NCBI RefSeq assembly: GCF_040954835.1
Contig: NC_090704.1
Coordinates: 14,281,501 to 14,345,500 of the forward strand
Reading direction: 5' to 3'
Source of the DNA: Lepisosteus oculatus
Taxonomy: Eukaryota; Chordata; Actinopteri; Semionotiformes; Lepisosteidae
DNA length: 64,000 bases
Below are positions 52,125 through 64,000 of this stretch, one piece after another. The position numbers were made by a program, and so were the translations under genes. Positions within the stretch are counted from its first letter, which is position 1. Each line of letters begins with the position of its first letter. The notes beneath the pieces are model-generated. The model saw only the letters and a list, made by a program, of their open reading frames with translations, did not search any database and was not told the DNA's origin.

Positions 52125-54480
52125 CAAAATCGTTCATTTCTAAAATATTATTTGCTGCCCAGGAATTGCAGTATTAGTTCAATCCTTATCTAGATTCTTA
52201 ACATTACAAACCTGTTTTTAAAATTAACTTGGAAATTATTGAAAAATTAGCTTTGGTCTTTGATATGGTTTATATATCAAATTACTGTACACTTTATCTT
52301 ATCGTGAGATCTTGTCACTTCTAAACTGTTACCTCCTGGGCCTTTTCGTCTGGATCTCTGCTCTCTTATCTCTTCACTTTCTTCAGGCCTAATGCCTGCA
52401 CTGAGGGGCGTGTTTGCAGTTTGTTGTTTGCCTTAGTAGAAAGTCATCATTAAAATATTCTGTGTTGTGTTTTTGTTTTCCACAGGTGAGAGTGTTAATA
52501 AAGCTGTTTTGAATCAAAGTTTGCCCTGTTTCATTACCACTGACCTTTTAAAATGTCATCGTTATTATATATTTTTACTTCTCTGGGGAGATTAGAATCA
52601 TTACATTTTACTGTATTAAACCCATATTTATTTTCTATTGCTGTCTTGACACTGTAAACGTCTGTACTTAATTATGTAAATTGCTTAATGTTTTAAAGTG
52701 TTGTTAGATTTATGCGCCTTTAAACAGTTTTCATCTATCTGTGATACATTAAATTTGATTATTTTATCCACGGGACATTTTTTTTCAGATAAAAGCAACA
52801 GAAGTTAATAATTATAATTAACTTAATAATTTTAACAACTCTGGTTTATCTAATTACTATATATATGGTAGTTGTAAATTTAGTGACAATTATTTAAATT
52901 ATTTAGTTGTAAATATGTCTCTTCTTGCTAACATTAAATTGATTTCACTTATTTTTATTATTTTCTTATTTCACATCTGACTAGTAAGACAAATCCTACT
53001 AAGATCCAAGTTTTTGTTCAGTATAACATTGCACATTCAATACTTTTTTGTAGCATAATGACACCTCTGAGTATTAACAAAAATTAAATCCTTGCACGAT
53101 ATTTGTTTGCTATCTCTGACTGTTATCTCTCGAAACCTTTCAACATCTAATAGTTATGTTCTGAGCTCTCTGAGGAAATATTTTTCATTTTCATTTGGTT
53201 TCTTTCACAGAAAGTTTCTGTTTTTGTGAAATGTTTCTAATTGTTTAGAGAAATATATGTACAGTATATATAAGATATGTAGGGTTAAATAATTCATTTA
53301 TACAGCACAACAAACTATAAATACTGATTCACATGGTCATTTTTGTATGCTTTTTGAAATGTAAGCTAAAAAATAAAGAACAGAATAATGTTTACACTGG
53401 TGGTTGTTTAATTAAAAAGGACATCATGCACTTTATGTGTTTTGTTTTTTCATCAGACCGGTTCTGATTAAACTATTCTGAAAAAAAACTAATTACCGGT
53501 CTTTGTTTACATGCAAAAGACCTGAGATGGTAACACATATTCCTGATTACTGTATATAGCTAGTTTTTTATGTGAGACAATTTCAAGCTTGCAAATCGTT
53601 AATCATAATTAATCATAATCTCGATGATAGAGATTAGTTACGTACAGGTTCCAAGTCTACACAAATATCGTTATGATCATTTGGGCCTTGTGTGACTTTT
53701 AACAATCATTCTTAGTTTCAAACTACTGTACCATGTTTGCTTTGTGTATATAGTACCTCATTATATATTCAAATACAAACAAAAAAGTGGAACATCAACA
53801 GACTACTTTCTCTGTAGGTCTGTTTGAAAATAAATGAAAGATTATAACAGCAAATATTTTGTTTTCACTTGTCTGTTATATGATGATAAACATCTCATGA
53901 CTACATATGGTGCTTGAGGTAGATTTCTTGGAAAATTCTCTGTATGTTGTTGGTGTGATTTTCTTTCACATAAGTGATGTCTCGCTACAGTTATTTCTAA
54001 TTATTCATTTATAAATCATCTACAATCATCTACAGTTATTTCTAATTATACAGTTCATTGTAAATGGCATTTAAAACTAGACCTAAAAACCTTTTATTTC
54101 ACTTTGAACTAGAAAGTCAGCTTAAAATTGTGATGTGAAAACAGTACACTATCTTAAGGGAAGTGGACTATGCATATTTATTCAGAAAGGAGAAACTGAC
54201 TCTCTCCTTGCACCAACATCGCAACTTATTCTAATTTCTGTTGACTAAAATATTCTGTAAATATCTTACAGCAAATTGAGAATTCTGACATTAATTCTAA
54301 CATACAGTACCAGGTAAAAAGTCAGGAGGGGACACTGGCCATCTTTCTTTTTATAATAATGTTGTATCTTTTATTTTTTTCACACTAAGAATACTGTTTT
54401 ACATATCAGTGGCTTTTACCTTAGGCTTTATGTCCTCTTATCCTGCAGTAGGTAACTTTGTTTTGAGGCGGAAGAATTAG
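52125..54480. other. Gene-free AT-rich region
   Basis: Very AT-rich, with no gene. A 20-base exact direct repeat, starting CTACAGTTATTTCTAATTA, occurs at 53985-54004 and 54030-54049. Near 54303 the phrase ACAGTACCAGGTAAAAAGTC resembles a decayed Tc1/mariner terminal repeat, with no partner found. Confidence 0.4.
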
Positions 54481-55650
54481 ACTGGATTTAAAGAGCATGG
54501 ATCAACTGCAGGAGACATGAAGAATGCCTGCTTCAACATCACACCTCCATTCTGGCCTAACGAGCCATGCCCTCTCTTCTGCCTGGCAAGACAGTCTGCC
54601 TTTTGTGCCGAAGTGTGCCGAATTGTCTGGTCTTTCTGTGACTGTAGCCTGCTGCTGTTCTTTAAAGGAGACTACAAGACTGTTCAACTCAGTGAGGCCC
54701 ATTGTCTGTTTGGGCCACCTAATGATATCAGGTCATTATGACAGTGAATCCTAATGGATTAGTAAAGAGAGTACACTCCCATATGTGACAGACTATGGCT
54801 TTACTCCCAGGGACCCATTCTCTCTTTAACCCTGTTAGCCTGACTACTTTTTCTTTATATGAGCAAGTTTAAGGTTCCTCTTGCAGTTTTCAAGTCAGGA
54901 AAGCAGGCCTTCTGTTGTTAACTTGTTTATTTATTTTGTTGTTTGTTTACATTTCCTTCAGAATGAAGAATTTTGTTTTTTCATCCCCTATAGCCCAATA
55001 AACAGTTGTGCTAGTTTTGAATTAGAAACAACAACAAAAAAATGTTTTTTTCTACACATTTGCTGGAAATTGGACTACAAGAGAAAACTTTAAACTTAAG
55101 GTCTTGTGATGGCTATCCTCCTTTCTTCACCTTGTTCACCCCTAGGGTTTTGACTGCTTCATTAAACAATGAAAGGGTACTTTAAGCAGGAGTTGTACCC
55201 ATGCCTTCACAAAGAACTAGATCCATCAAGATCCATCCCCAAGCTGCCACAGCTGCTGACAGGGGAATATAGATCACTCCCTGGAATACCCAAAGTGGTA
55301 TCTGGTCCTTTTGGTTTCCTAACTTCACAAGCAATTTAAGATACTGCCGTGCTGTCTGATGCACTGCTGTTTAAGAAAGCCCCTGCGGGTGGGATGAAGT
55401 AATGGGATTAGAGTTCCATAATAACAGCTCATTGAGAGGAAAAAAAAGGCCCTCCAGTACAGATGCTCAGCTGAAGGCTTGGCGAACGCAACTTCCATAG
55501 TTTGAACTGAACTTTGTGAACTCAGCTGATTCTTCGGCAGAAAAACGGAGGTGTCTGGAAACTGAATGGAGCCAGAGAGTCCTTCTTTTACTGGACAATC
55601 AAAGGCTGACAACCAGAGATCGCCGTCATTCAAACATGAGATTATTTAAC
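54481..55650. promoter_or_regulatory. Candidate distal regulatory elements (two islands)
   Basis: Islands at about 54481-54800 and 55150-55640 are GC-richer and non-repetitive. The first includes TTGTGCCGAAG and CTTTAAAGGAGACTAC; the second AAGCTGCCACAGCTGCTGACAG and AACTCAGCTGATTC (E-box-type CAGCTG). Overlapping open frames on both strands (54502-54754, 55325-55633) are what a conserved GC-richer island gives by chance; none shows a domain. Confidence 0.3.
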
Positions 55651-55979
55651 CATTAGTTTTCTATATTACAATTCCAAATATTTAGAAGTATGGTAAAGTA
55701 GACACAAAGAGATAGAAACTCATGTTTTTAGCCTGTAAATGCCCGATTTACGTTGCAGTACAACAAATGATAAAACTAATATCCTTTTCCTTCACTGCTC
55801 AAGTGTCTCTTTGGACTGAGCAAAAAAAAAAATCCAGAATATTCTAAGGATCATGTCTTTGGATTCCCTGTTCAGGAACCATTTGTCTTCAGTAACCCCC
55901 TCTTGTCTCATATTCCCTGCATTTAGTAGCCACATTTCACTCTTAGGACATGACACCAAAGCGAGACCCGATTAAATAA

Positions 55980-56340
55980 AGTAATGTATTCCTAGATTAC
56001 TGCCAACCACACAGTATGTCCAGGGCTTGGCTCCTGTGACTAGTGGGTTTGCTCCCTTCAGGATACTGCTGATAACTGTATTTAATGTCATTTAGCTGCA
56101 GGGTGGCAGTCTCCTTACTGCTCTATTAATCTGTTTCCAAATGCCATAACATTTCCAAAAAAGCCCCTGCTTTTTATTCAATAATTAGAATGTCTATTTA
56201 AAGTTCATCGCTCCCGTGCTGTTATCAATTAAAAGACATTTAGGATGATCCGTATCAATTGTCAACAAATTAAATTTCGCACTAAAACTATGTAAATGTG
56301 AAGGAGGACATTCACCCATGTTTAAAGTGGTGTGATAGCA
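55980..56340. promoter_or_regulatory. Candidate distal regulatory element
   Basis: A non-repetitive island with AATTAAAAGACATTTAGG, GTATCAATTGTCAACAAAT and TTATCAATTAAAAG, rich in homeodomain and SOX-like (ACAAT/ATTGT) cores, about 30 kb upstream of foxd3. Appearance only. Confidence 0.3.
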
Positions 56341-56749
56341 TTACGCCTGGCTGTTATGGATAAACCTGTTTCAAACACCTAAACAACATTTAGTACATTA
56401 AAATGTTTCGTACTGTTGGTTTATATTATATTAACAGGCAATAGCATTGAAAGGTTTCATATTGTTAATTTACTGGATAATAGCATTGACAGATTTTGTG
56501 ACTTACGGTTTTCAGCAAACATTAGTCATGTAGTGGCAACAATAAGTTAATGCAAAATTTCTGTTTGATTTTATATTTCATTTTTTAAGCGATAAGGTAT
56601 ATAACTGAAATTTCTGTTGTGTAATTCAGATCTAACAACACAGGGAAAGATATAGCATAATGACTCCCAGTCATAGCTATGTCTGGCTACTCAAACATAC
56701 AACTGTTTTGGTTCAAAATAAAGTCCTGCACTACCTGGATTTATTTCAA

Positions 56750-58150
56750 TGTGGAAGGGGGATCACTCATAGCCGATATTTAATGGAAGGATGGCAAAGA
56801 GGCCTCCTGAAGTGTTGCCCCAAATAAAACATTTATTTCCATCTGGAAAGCCATGTCCAGACCTGGCGACAAGAACAAACTGATGGGAAGGGGGGTCTTT
56901 TGATGTCCATTATCGGGGGGGGGATAGGCAGCCAAGCCATTGTTTTTGGTGCCTTTCCCCTCCCTCCCTCGGTATGTGGTAGAGCAGCAAGGACTCTCAG
57001 CTTTTGCGGCAGGCGGCTCTCTGTGGTGGCAGATACTTCAAAAGCTGCCTCATGAAAAGGGGCCATTTGACCCCTGTCCACTACCAGCAGCTAAATTAGT
57101 AGATAAAGAATCAGAGTAATTTGTATCATCTCAATAAGTTACTATGTGGCAAAACAGGAAGGTCATGACTTTATGCAATGGCCGCTGCCCATGGCAACCA
57201 AACATCAATGTAACATCAGTTTCAAAATACTCTCTTCTTAAACGCAACTCCATAAACAAGGAACGATTGTTAAGGAACAACAGGGTAAATGATCTCTGCC
57301 GATTATGCTGTGGTAAGAGCAAAAAAAGAAAGGAGGAAGGAAGTGACTTTTTGGCGGCACGAATGCAGCATAAATCTTCTTATAGATGGCTTTCAATAAC
57401 GTTGACTGAAAGGATCAAATCGAATACCAACCGGGCCGTCAAGACTGGTTTGTATTGGGACACTGGCTGCCTCTTCGCAAGCAGAGACAATTTTCTTTCT
57501 CCGCTCAGTTTGCACAGCTCAACCAAAATTCTCGGAGCACTAAAATCAATGTTGCCATTGTTGAACCAAACAGTGCACCCTAACCATGGCCAATGTGAAG
57601 AATTCCAAAAACAGGGGATGGTCTACTGGAAAATACAGATCTGATTATGAGAATCGGTAGGTTGTTTTTCACCCCGAAGAAAGAGAGGCTTGTTCCAGGC
57701 CTAGGACAATGGTGTGTCTAAGTGCCTTGTGAAACTTCATGAACTCTGTGTAATAATTCAAGCCTTTGATTTGACAAATGTTTTTGTGCCTTCCTCCACA
57801 TCTGCAAATACCTCCACTTTCTCTCAGTGGCGGCCAAGAATTGTTAGCCAGGCAGCAAGCAAAGTGAATGTTGTTTTCTACATGATAACCCCCCCCCCCC
57901 AAAAAAAAAGGAAAAGAAAAAGTTAGGCACGTACATAAGTTTTGCTATTTGGCTTTTGTTTTTTGAATTAAAATAAAGGTTTCCTTCTCTCTTGTCACAA
58001 TCTATTAGTCGCTAGGAAACCTGGTATCACAGTTCTTTTCCTTTCACCCTGTGCTTGTAGCAGACTTGACGGTGTGTGGAAACTAACACAGGCACTGTGC
58101 TGTGACCGTGTCACCTGCAATCAGGGTAAGAGCCTGCTAAGATTAATCAT
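56750..58150. promoter_or_regulatory. Broad GC-richer island, candidate distal enhancer cluster
   Basis: This is the largest region of even composition in the upstream desert, about 31 kb from foxd3. It includes CCCATGGCAACCAAAC near 57190 (an RFX-type half site, GTTGCCAT, on the minus strand), a GAACAATGG-like SOX word context, and CTTTGATTTGACAAATG near 57760 (TCF-like). A 166-codon open frame at 57144-57644 (+) shows no domain and no splice context, and I do not call it a gene. Runs of G at 56914-56923 and of C at 57890-57900 interrupt the island. Function is unproven. Confidence 0.35.
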
Positions 58151-58964
58151 GACAGTAGGCAATATTTCCAACATTATTAGAAGAGAAACCTAATATTTTG
58201 GGACATCAGGGATCTCGGTACTGGTGTCCATCAAAGTGAGAGCCTTCATTTTATGCTCCTTGGATGGGTAACCTTAGTACTTAACCCCTTTTTAGACAAT
58301 GGATATTCCATTTTGCCTCCTACAGCAAAACACAAGATTTTATATAGGGTTATGATGAGGGATCCCTGATTACTAGCTAATGCATTTATCTGGTACACAG
58401 TTTTACTGTTAGTACGCCCTGTTATGGAAAAGAAAACAAAAGTTTGCTCACCTTGATCTCTAAATAACACATATTATTATTGCAATGCCATACAACAGAG
58501 GTTTTTAAAAACAAACAAATGTCTTGGTCAAGAAATGGGTTTGTTTTGGGTGTTTAATTAAATTTGAGCTATCACCTCCACTGTGTGGTTGCTTAAACGT
58601 GTGATTTGCTCATCAGCTCAGGTCTGGCCAGTGCTCCTGAAATATTTCTGCTTTGTAAATGGACAAACTGGTGTATTGATTCCCACAATTCAGTAACACT
58701 TATATATTGTACTTAATATTAATGCAGTTAAGATGCTCAGGCACAGAAGTAAAAGAAGGTGGCGTGGCCTAAGAAGGAGACATTATGATCTGTTTGCTGA
58801 AGTAAAATGGCGTGTTTTTCGTTTGATTTTTCACTGAGCCACTGAATCGCTGTGTCACCTTGAGCATTTGCATTCCAGTCTCTCACTTCAAATAGAGCCA
58901 AAGCCAACATCTAGAGGGAAACATTGCTTTTGGTTTCACACACACATTTGTTCAGCTTCTGTAG

Positions 58965-59005
<41 letters not shown>

Positions 59006-62000
59006 ATTTTGAATTTAACTGGCAAATAATTGCTGAATTTTCAAATTTTCTAAACTATTGTGTTTGAATTATTAAAATAAGGTCACAGAAAATGGGATAT
59101 CACAAATAACATTCTGTTTAACAAAAAACATAACTGGGATGTCAGAGCGTTAAGTCTTACATTCAGTGTAGACTAGCTGACACAATAATTAGAGCTGTGT
59201 TCATTCCATTTTTTTGGCTTTTCATTTATGTAAGAACACTTATCTTTTTTATTTGTGTTGTAGTTACTGGTAGCATTTGCTTGTTCATTAGATGCCTTAG
59301 TATGTTTAATACAGCGTAGCGTTACCCCATTTATTTAATTTGTAAGACTTTGACACCAATTATTGAGCTTCAGTTACTGCATTGTGGCATCAGATGTCAG
59401 CACTAATGCTGTTGAAGCGGTTGTTATTGTGACACGTGTTATGTGTCCCACACCAGGTTTAAAGATCAGACTCCTCCAAAATGATCACAGTTATTCTATT
59501 ACTGGGTTCAGTGTTACTTCTAAAGACAGGATGGAACATGTATTCAATAAAATGTAATTGAAACAGGGTATATTTTAAACACAAGGCATTTTCTGTCCCT
59601 TCAGCTATGAGGCTTCCTCCTTTCTACCTTCATTACAATGTGCAAACAGTTAACAGAAAGAAACTGAGCCACTTTACAAGACTCATTTTAAAGCACTGTG
59701 ACTCTTCATAATCAGTTGGCCTTTATGTGTAATGGCCTCAGTCTTTCAAAGCATAGAACCAAAGTCTTTTAAAAGATGCCCATTTGAATAATGCAATACA
59801 AAAGGAAGGGTTTATGACAATTATAAAACAGTCCCTTCTATACTGGAAAACATAGCTGCATAATATGTTCTCTGCTGAACCCATTCATTCTTTTTTTTGC
59901 CTGAAACCATAAGTTACCCATTAGATTTGATTAAAATGAATAAACACAAAAGCTTAAGGTTTATGGACTACAGCAAAGACCTCTAGACATGAGTCAGACA
60001 TTAAATATGTCCACTCACAATTAAAAAGCTCTTTGTCATTGGCAAAAAACAACATTTTAGTGTTGTCTTCCTAGCGCTATATCCTAGCCTTACAAGTCCA
60101 AGCTAATTATGAGCTCAATGATCCTCATTCTTCCTTTGTCATCGCAGTTCAAGCCGGATATGATCCAAATATGGCCACAAACATATTCAAGTATATTTAA
60201 AAAACCCAAAGAATAGGATAATTCTGTTTGGAGGGTTAATGTATTCACACCCACTCAGTTTGAATCCCTCCACAAAAGACCCACTGTAGTCTATTCTAGG
60301 CAGCTGCATGAATAGCAAAAGCAGGAATCCTTTGTAGGCTGGAGAAAAATCAGTCTTTGTAAATTTTTATTCAGTATATTTTACCATACGCCCCTGTATA
60401 ACAGGCAAGACATTTTGAGTTGCAACAGGCTAAAGAAAGTTTTCATAGATAAACAGAGTTATTGCAAATTTTGGGCCTACTAACACGTTAATCACCATAC
60501 TTGCAATGCAGCCTTTGTCATTTTAATGTAATGAGTATGACTCTCATGCTATAAGAAACATCTTATTGTCTTCAAATTGGCAGAAAGGAATGTGTTAACC
60601 TGTCTTTCACACAACAATTATTTGGATTAATGAATAAAGTTTAAAAATATACTTTCATAGAGTGATATATGGTACAGTGTTGCTACATTTCACTTTTATA
60701 GTCATATAAATGTACTGTGTATATATGCATGTATCGATATTATAACGATATTATAGGTAATAATAATACCTAATAGGTAATTTATATTTAGAAACATTTA
60801 CCACAGTATTTTGTGTTTTCTCTCATGTACACAACCATAGTTATGTTTGTACAAAACAGTAATAAGAAAACTGTAGGAGAAGTTGATGGCTTCTGCTTCT
60901 TAACATTTGTAAAACGTGTTCAGTGTACTAGTTCATAGAGCACATGGTCCACATCCAAGGTCCTGATACAGAAAAGACAGCAACAGCAGCAAAGCTCATT
61001 CTCTGGCTTCTGGAGGCACAGTACTGACCTTGCTCCATCTGGCAATATAGGGAAACAGGCATTTATCACCTTACTGAGGGATAAAGTGCAATTTATGTAT
61101 TTATCATGTTATTTTTAGATTTGACTCTTTTTAATGGGTACAGTCTAAGATCTAGACATTTATTAAAACAGGAAATGGAAGTAATGGGAACTGGTTGAAG
61201 GGGTTCAATTTGTCCAAACAATTTGTTTGCCCAGGTGATTCTGTTAGAGTTTTGCTTAGACTCCTTTTGCCAAGAAATTCTGCTGAACATTTTGCTGTGT
61301 TTCCATTGTTTTGTCTTCCAAAATTTCTCTGTCAAGAGAAAAAGAACAACGCAGTGGCAGACGGGCAAAACACATTGACTGTCAGTACATATTTGGCTTA
61401 TCTCTTTAGATTATTAGATGTTGCATTGCTCACTATAATTATCTGGCAAGATGTCCAGGGAATGAATGGCTGTTGAGTTCGTTTGCATTTAAGTAATTTA
61501 CTAACCAAAGGATTGGTGAATTATTTAAAACGTGAACAAGAGCAGCTCATCTGTTTGAAAGAGAAATACAAGTCTTTTTCAGACCAAATGAAACAAATAC
61601 TCCCAGCTATGAGACCAGAATATCATATCCTCTTAATAAACGCTTGGCAAAAACACTCATTGCACTTGGCTTGTTTTTCTGTTGTCGAAATTTGATGATG
61701 ATAATTTAATAAGATCCAGTGAGGGAAATGAACACATAGCTCAGATCGGCCCTCAAAAATCTTATGGAGGCATTTAAGGGAGGTAGGACTGGCTCTATAA
61801 AAAGTACTCTTGAAACATAATCCTAAAGCACGACTATATACATAGTTTATTCTGATCATCTGTTGAATCGTGTCAGAAATAAAAATAAAGTAAAAATAAA
61901 GTCCGCACTCGAGCCTAGAGCCTCATCAGACCTGGAATCTATCCAGATTTCACATGCCTGGAGCCTTAGTCTTCGAGCACTTGTCTATAAACCTAATGTT

Positions 62001-64000
62001 CAGCTCAGCTGTAATAATTCAGAGTAATTTTCAATGACAAACGCCCAATTCCACAAGCCTGCAACTCAGTTCAAGGCTACAAGTGAGCTAAATATTTTTT
62101 TAAGGTTTTGCCACCTGTATTAAAATAGAGTATTGCAGGAAAAGTAACTACTTCTGTATGAAAATGTTGTTTGCATATTGCATCTATTAGTTGCGGCTTT
62201 CAATATAAATGAAGTGATATGTTTTCAGCTTTAGAAACACAGTACTGCGTATCATCTTGTAATTGTACATTCACATCTAATATTGAATGAATGCTTGCTA
62301 ACACATTCAAAAGGAAAGATACAACAACAGTTTTTGTGATATTAGCTATGAATACCCCTTTCTTCATAATGTAGTGCTTTCCACTTAGGAATGTGCTGGT
62401 AAATTCAATCTTTTCTAAGCAGCATGCTTGGGATTACTTTGCCAATTATCAGATAGAGTTCCTGTTTTGCTCCTCTCCACTAACTGCCTGGAAGAATCTG
62501 CTTCATAAATGTAGAGCCCTCACAGTTCTAAGTTCTGATAAATATCTTGAGTGTGATATCTTTTTATTCATGGTAGTATAGATGACTGTATTCATTATGA
62601 GTAAAAGAACATTGTTTTTGGGGTTTTGAATTGTTTTCTAAAAGCCTGTAACATAGGACAAACAACATGAAATCTGAAATTAAACTTCATATCTTGATTT
62701 TCAAGCTGCACATGACCAGAGAGGGACCAGCCCAGAGAAGGCTCTTCAGAGTAGCTGGAGTTTAGTGACTGTGGTAATAGACACTGATAAACAGGCCATC
62801 AGTGCTGGTCTTAGCATTAACGGCTCAAAAACAACCGATTAGTCATGGGTTATCAAGTGAAAACTTTGCTATTTGGAAAAAGCCTTTTAATTTTTACTTT
62901 ACTGCTTTCTGTTATCCCTGAAATTATTCATCCCTTTAGGGTGTGAAAGAGCTGCAGAATTTCATTTCCAGCGGACCCCTGCTGTCAGGTAGAACTGTGA
63001 GGCTAGGGCTCAGCACAGTGGGGCACTGTGGGAGTGAACAGTGTCAGTTTGGTGCTTGTGGGATAGTTTTGTGCAGCAAATGAGATTGAATTAAAAAAAA
63101 AGAAAATCTTGTTTTCCTGCTGCTATTGCTTTGTGAACATTTTGTGGTTTACTTGCTATAGGTTCATCTAATATTGTGTTTGGTGTAAAGCTCATGAGAT
63201 GTCTGACAATATTGCAATACAGCTGAGCCACTCTGACTCTAATAACATTAAACCAAAGTATAACGAAAAACAATGTTCCATACCTTGAGTTTTTGAAACG
63301 TTTTTTGTGTTGTCTCCATTGCTGACCAGTGTTTGGGGTATAAGCTGTATAAGTGGGAGCAAATGTAAGACGATTTGGAAAATAAATTCAGCGAAATTAA
63401 TCAAAAATGAATTAGTAAATACGACAGCGGTTATCATGAACAATGATCAAGATTTATTTACATATTTTTTTAGATTAGTTTTATTTCTCGACTTTAGAAG
63501 TGGAAATGAAGTCTCTTCTTTAGGCCAGTCAGCAGAACTGTGCCAGAATGTCACTGATGTTTTTTACAAAACCAAGTCAACAAAAAGGTATTATCCATTG
63601 TTTTGAGTAAATCTCACTTTTCGTAGAATGGTACTGTACAAGAAATAATAAATATTAAAGTTTTGTTCGAGGGAGAGCATCACAAGCTAGGGGTGGTGTA
63701 ATACTTTTTTGCTTGGACAGGACTGTACGAAGGCATACTGTATTTCAAAGGGTGTCATTTCTGTATGAGGACTAAAGAAAGAGGTGGAAATGTCTTTGCA
63801 TCCTAATGAACAGCATGTGCCTTTGATTTAGAACAGGAATGAGATGCATAAAGTGTGATGCATACAAAATATTATATAAAATGTACAAATTCAATTTTTG
63901 AATTAAAAGAAACATATCAGACCTTTTCATATCTCAGACATCTGTAAAGCATCAATGACACAGCTGTGGTACCAAATTGGAGATGTGTGTTAAACAAGAC
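58151..64000. other. Gene-free region at the right edge
   Basis: No gene is recognised. Contents: the (ATT)n array at 58965-59004; a possible Tc1/mariner-type terminal repeat at about 63691-63727 (GTGTAATACTTTTTTGC, then GGACAGGACTGTA) without a partner; and a phrase near 61905 (GAGCCTAGAGCCTCATCAGA) that looks like the edge of an old repeat. Open frames at 61093-61368, 61195-61476 and 63307-63606 resemble nothing known. ATG4C, the next gene expected from human synteny, is not reached. Confidence 0.4.
58965..59004. repeat. (ATT)n microsatellite
   Basis: About 13 uninterrupted ATT units. Confidence 0.95.

Noticed and set aside
63691..63727. Tc1/mariner terminal inverted repeat
   Set aside because: The phrase resembles one end, but no matching opposite end or transposase was found, so it is mentioned only within the region entry.

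Overview
The window is AT-rich, intron-bearing vertebrate genomic DNA, most likely from a ray-finned fish. Three genes are readable: the 3' part of itgb3bp (cenpr), a complete alg6, and a complete single-exon foxd3. This is the FOXD3-ALG6-ITGB3BP order known from human chromosome 1p31. The repeats are of fish type: two tRNA-derived SINEs, a third fish SINE-like repeat, and a family of short fold-back elements. I lean towards a non-teleost ray-finned fish such as a gar or a relative, but that is an impression from the repeats and not proven.

Layout. At 1-5108 (+) lie the last three coding exons of itgb3bp; its 5' exons are off the left edge. At 5109-6870 is the short interval between the convergent 3' ends of itgb3bp and alg6. 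At 6871-18547 (-) is alg6 in 14 coding exons, joining in one frame to a 506-residue protein. Repeats sit in its introns. At 18548-25167 is a 6.6 kb spacer holding the alg6 promoter side and the foxd3 3' UTR. At 25168-26283 (-) is foxd3, 371 residues. From 26284 to 64000 there is no gene I can support: 37.7 kb upstream of foxd3, with islands that look like regulatory DNA, two microsatellites, a local duplication and a few repeat copies.

The genes do not form a pathway. alg6 is an ER glucosyltransferase for N-glycan precursor assembly, itgb3bp encodes a centromere/nuclear-receptor co-regulator, and foxd3 is a neural-crest and pluripotency forkhead repressor. What links them is long-conserved synteny. 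The large empty region upstream of foxd3 is where its distal enhancers would be expected.

The most unusual thing I found is in alg6: the intron at 15917-16072 has a U12-type (minor spliceosome) donor and a perfect U12 branch-point motif, but keeping the conserved protein sequence requires it to end in AC, making it a GT-AC minor intron. I found no new multi-gene system, and most long open frames here are chance or antisense shadows.
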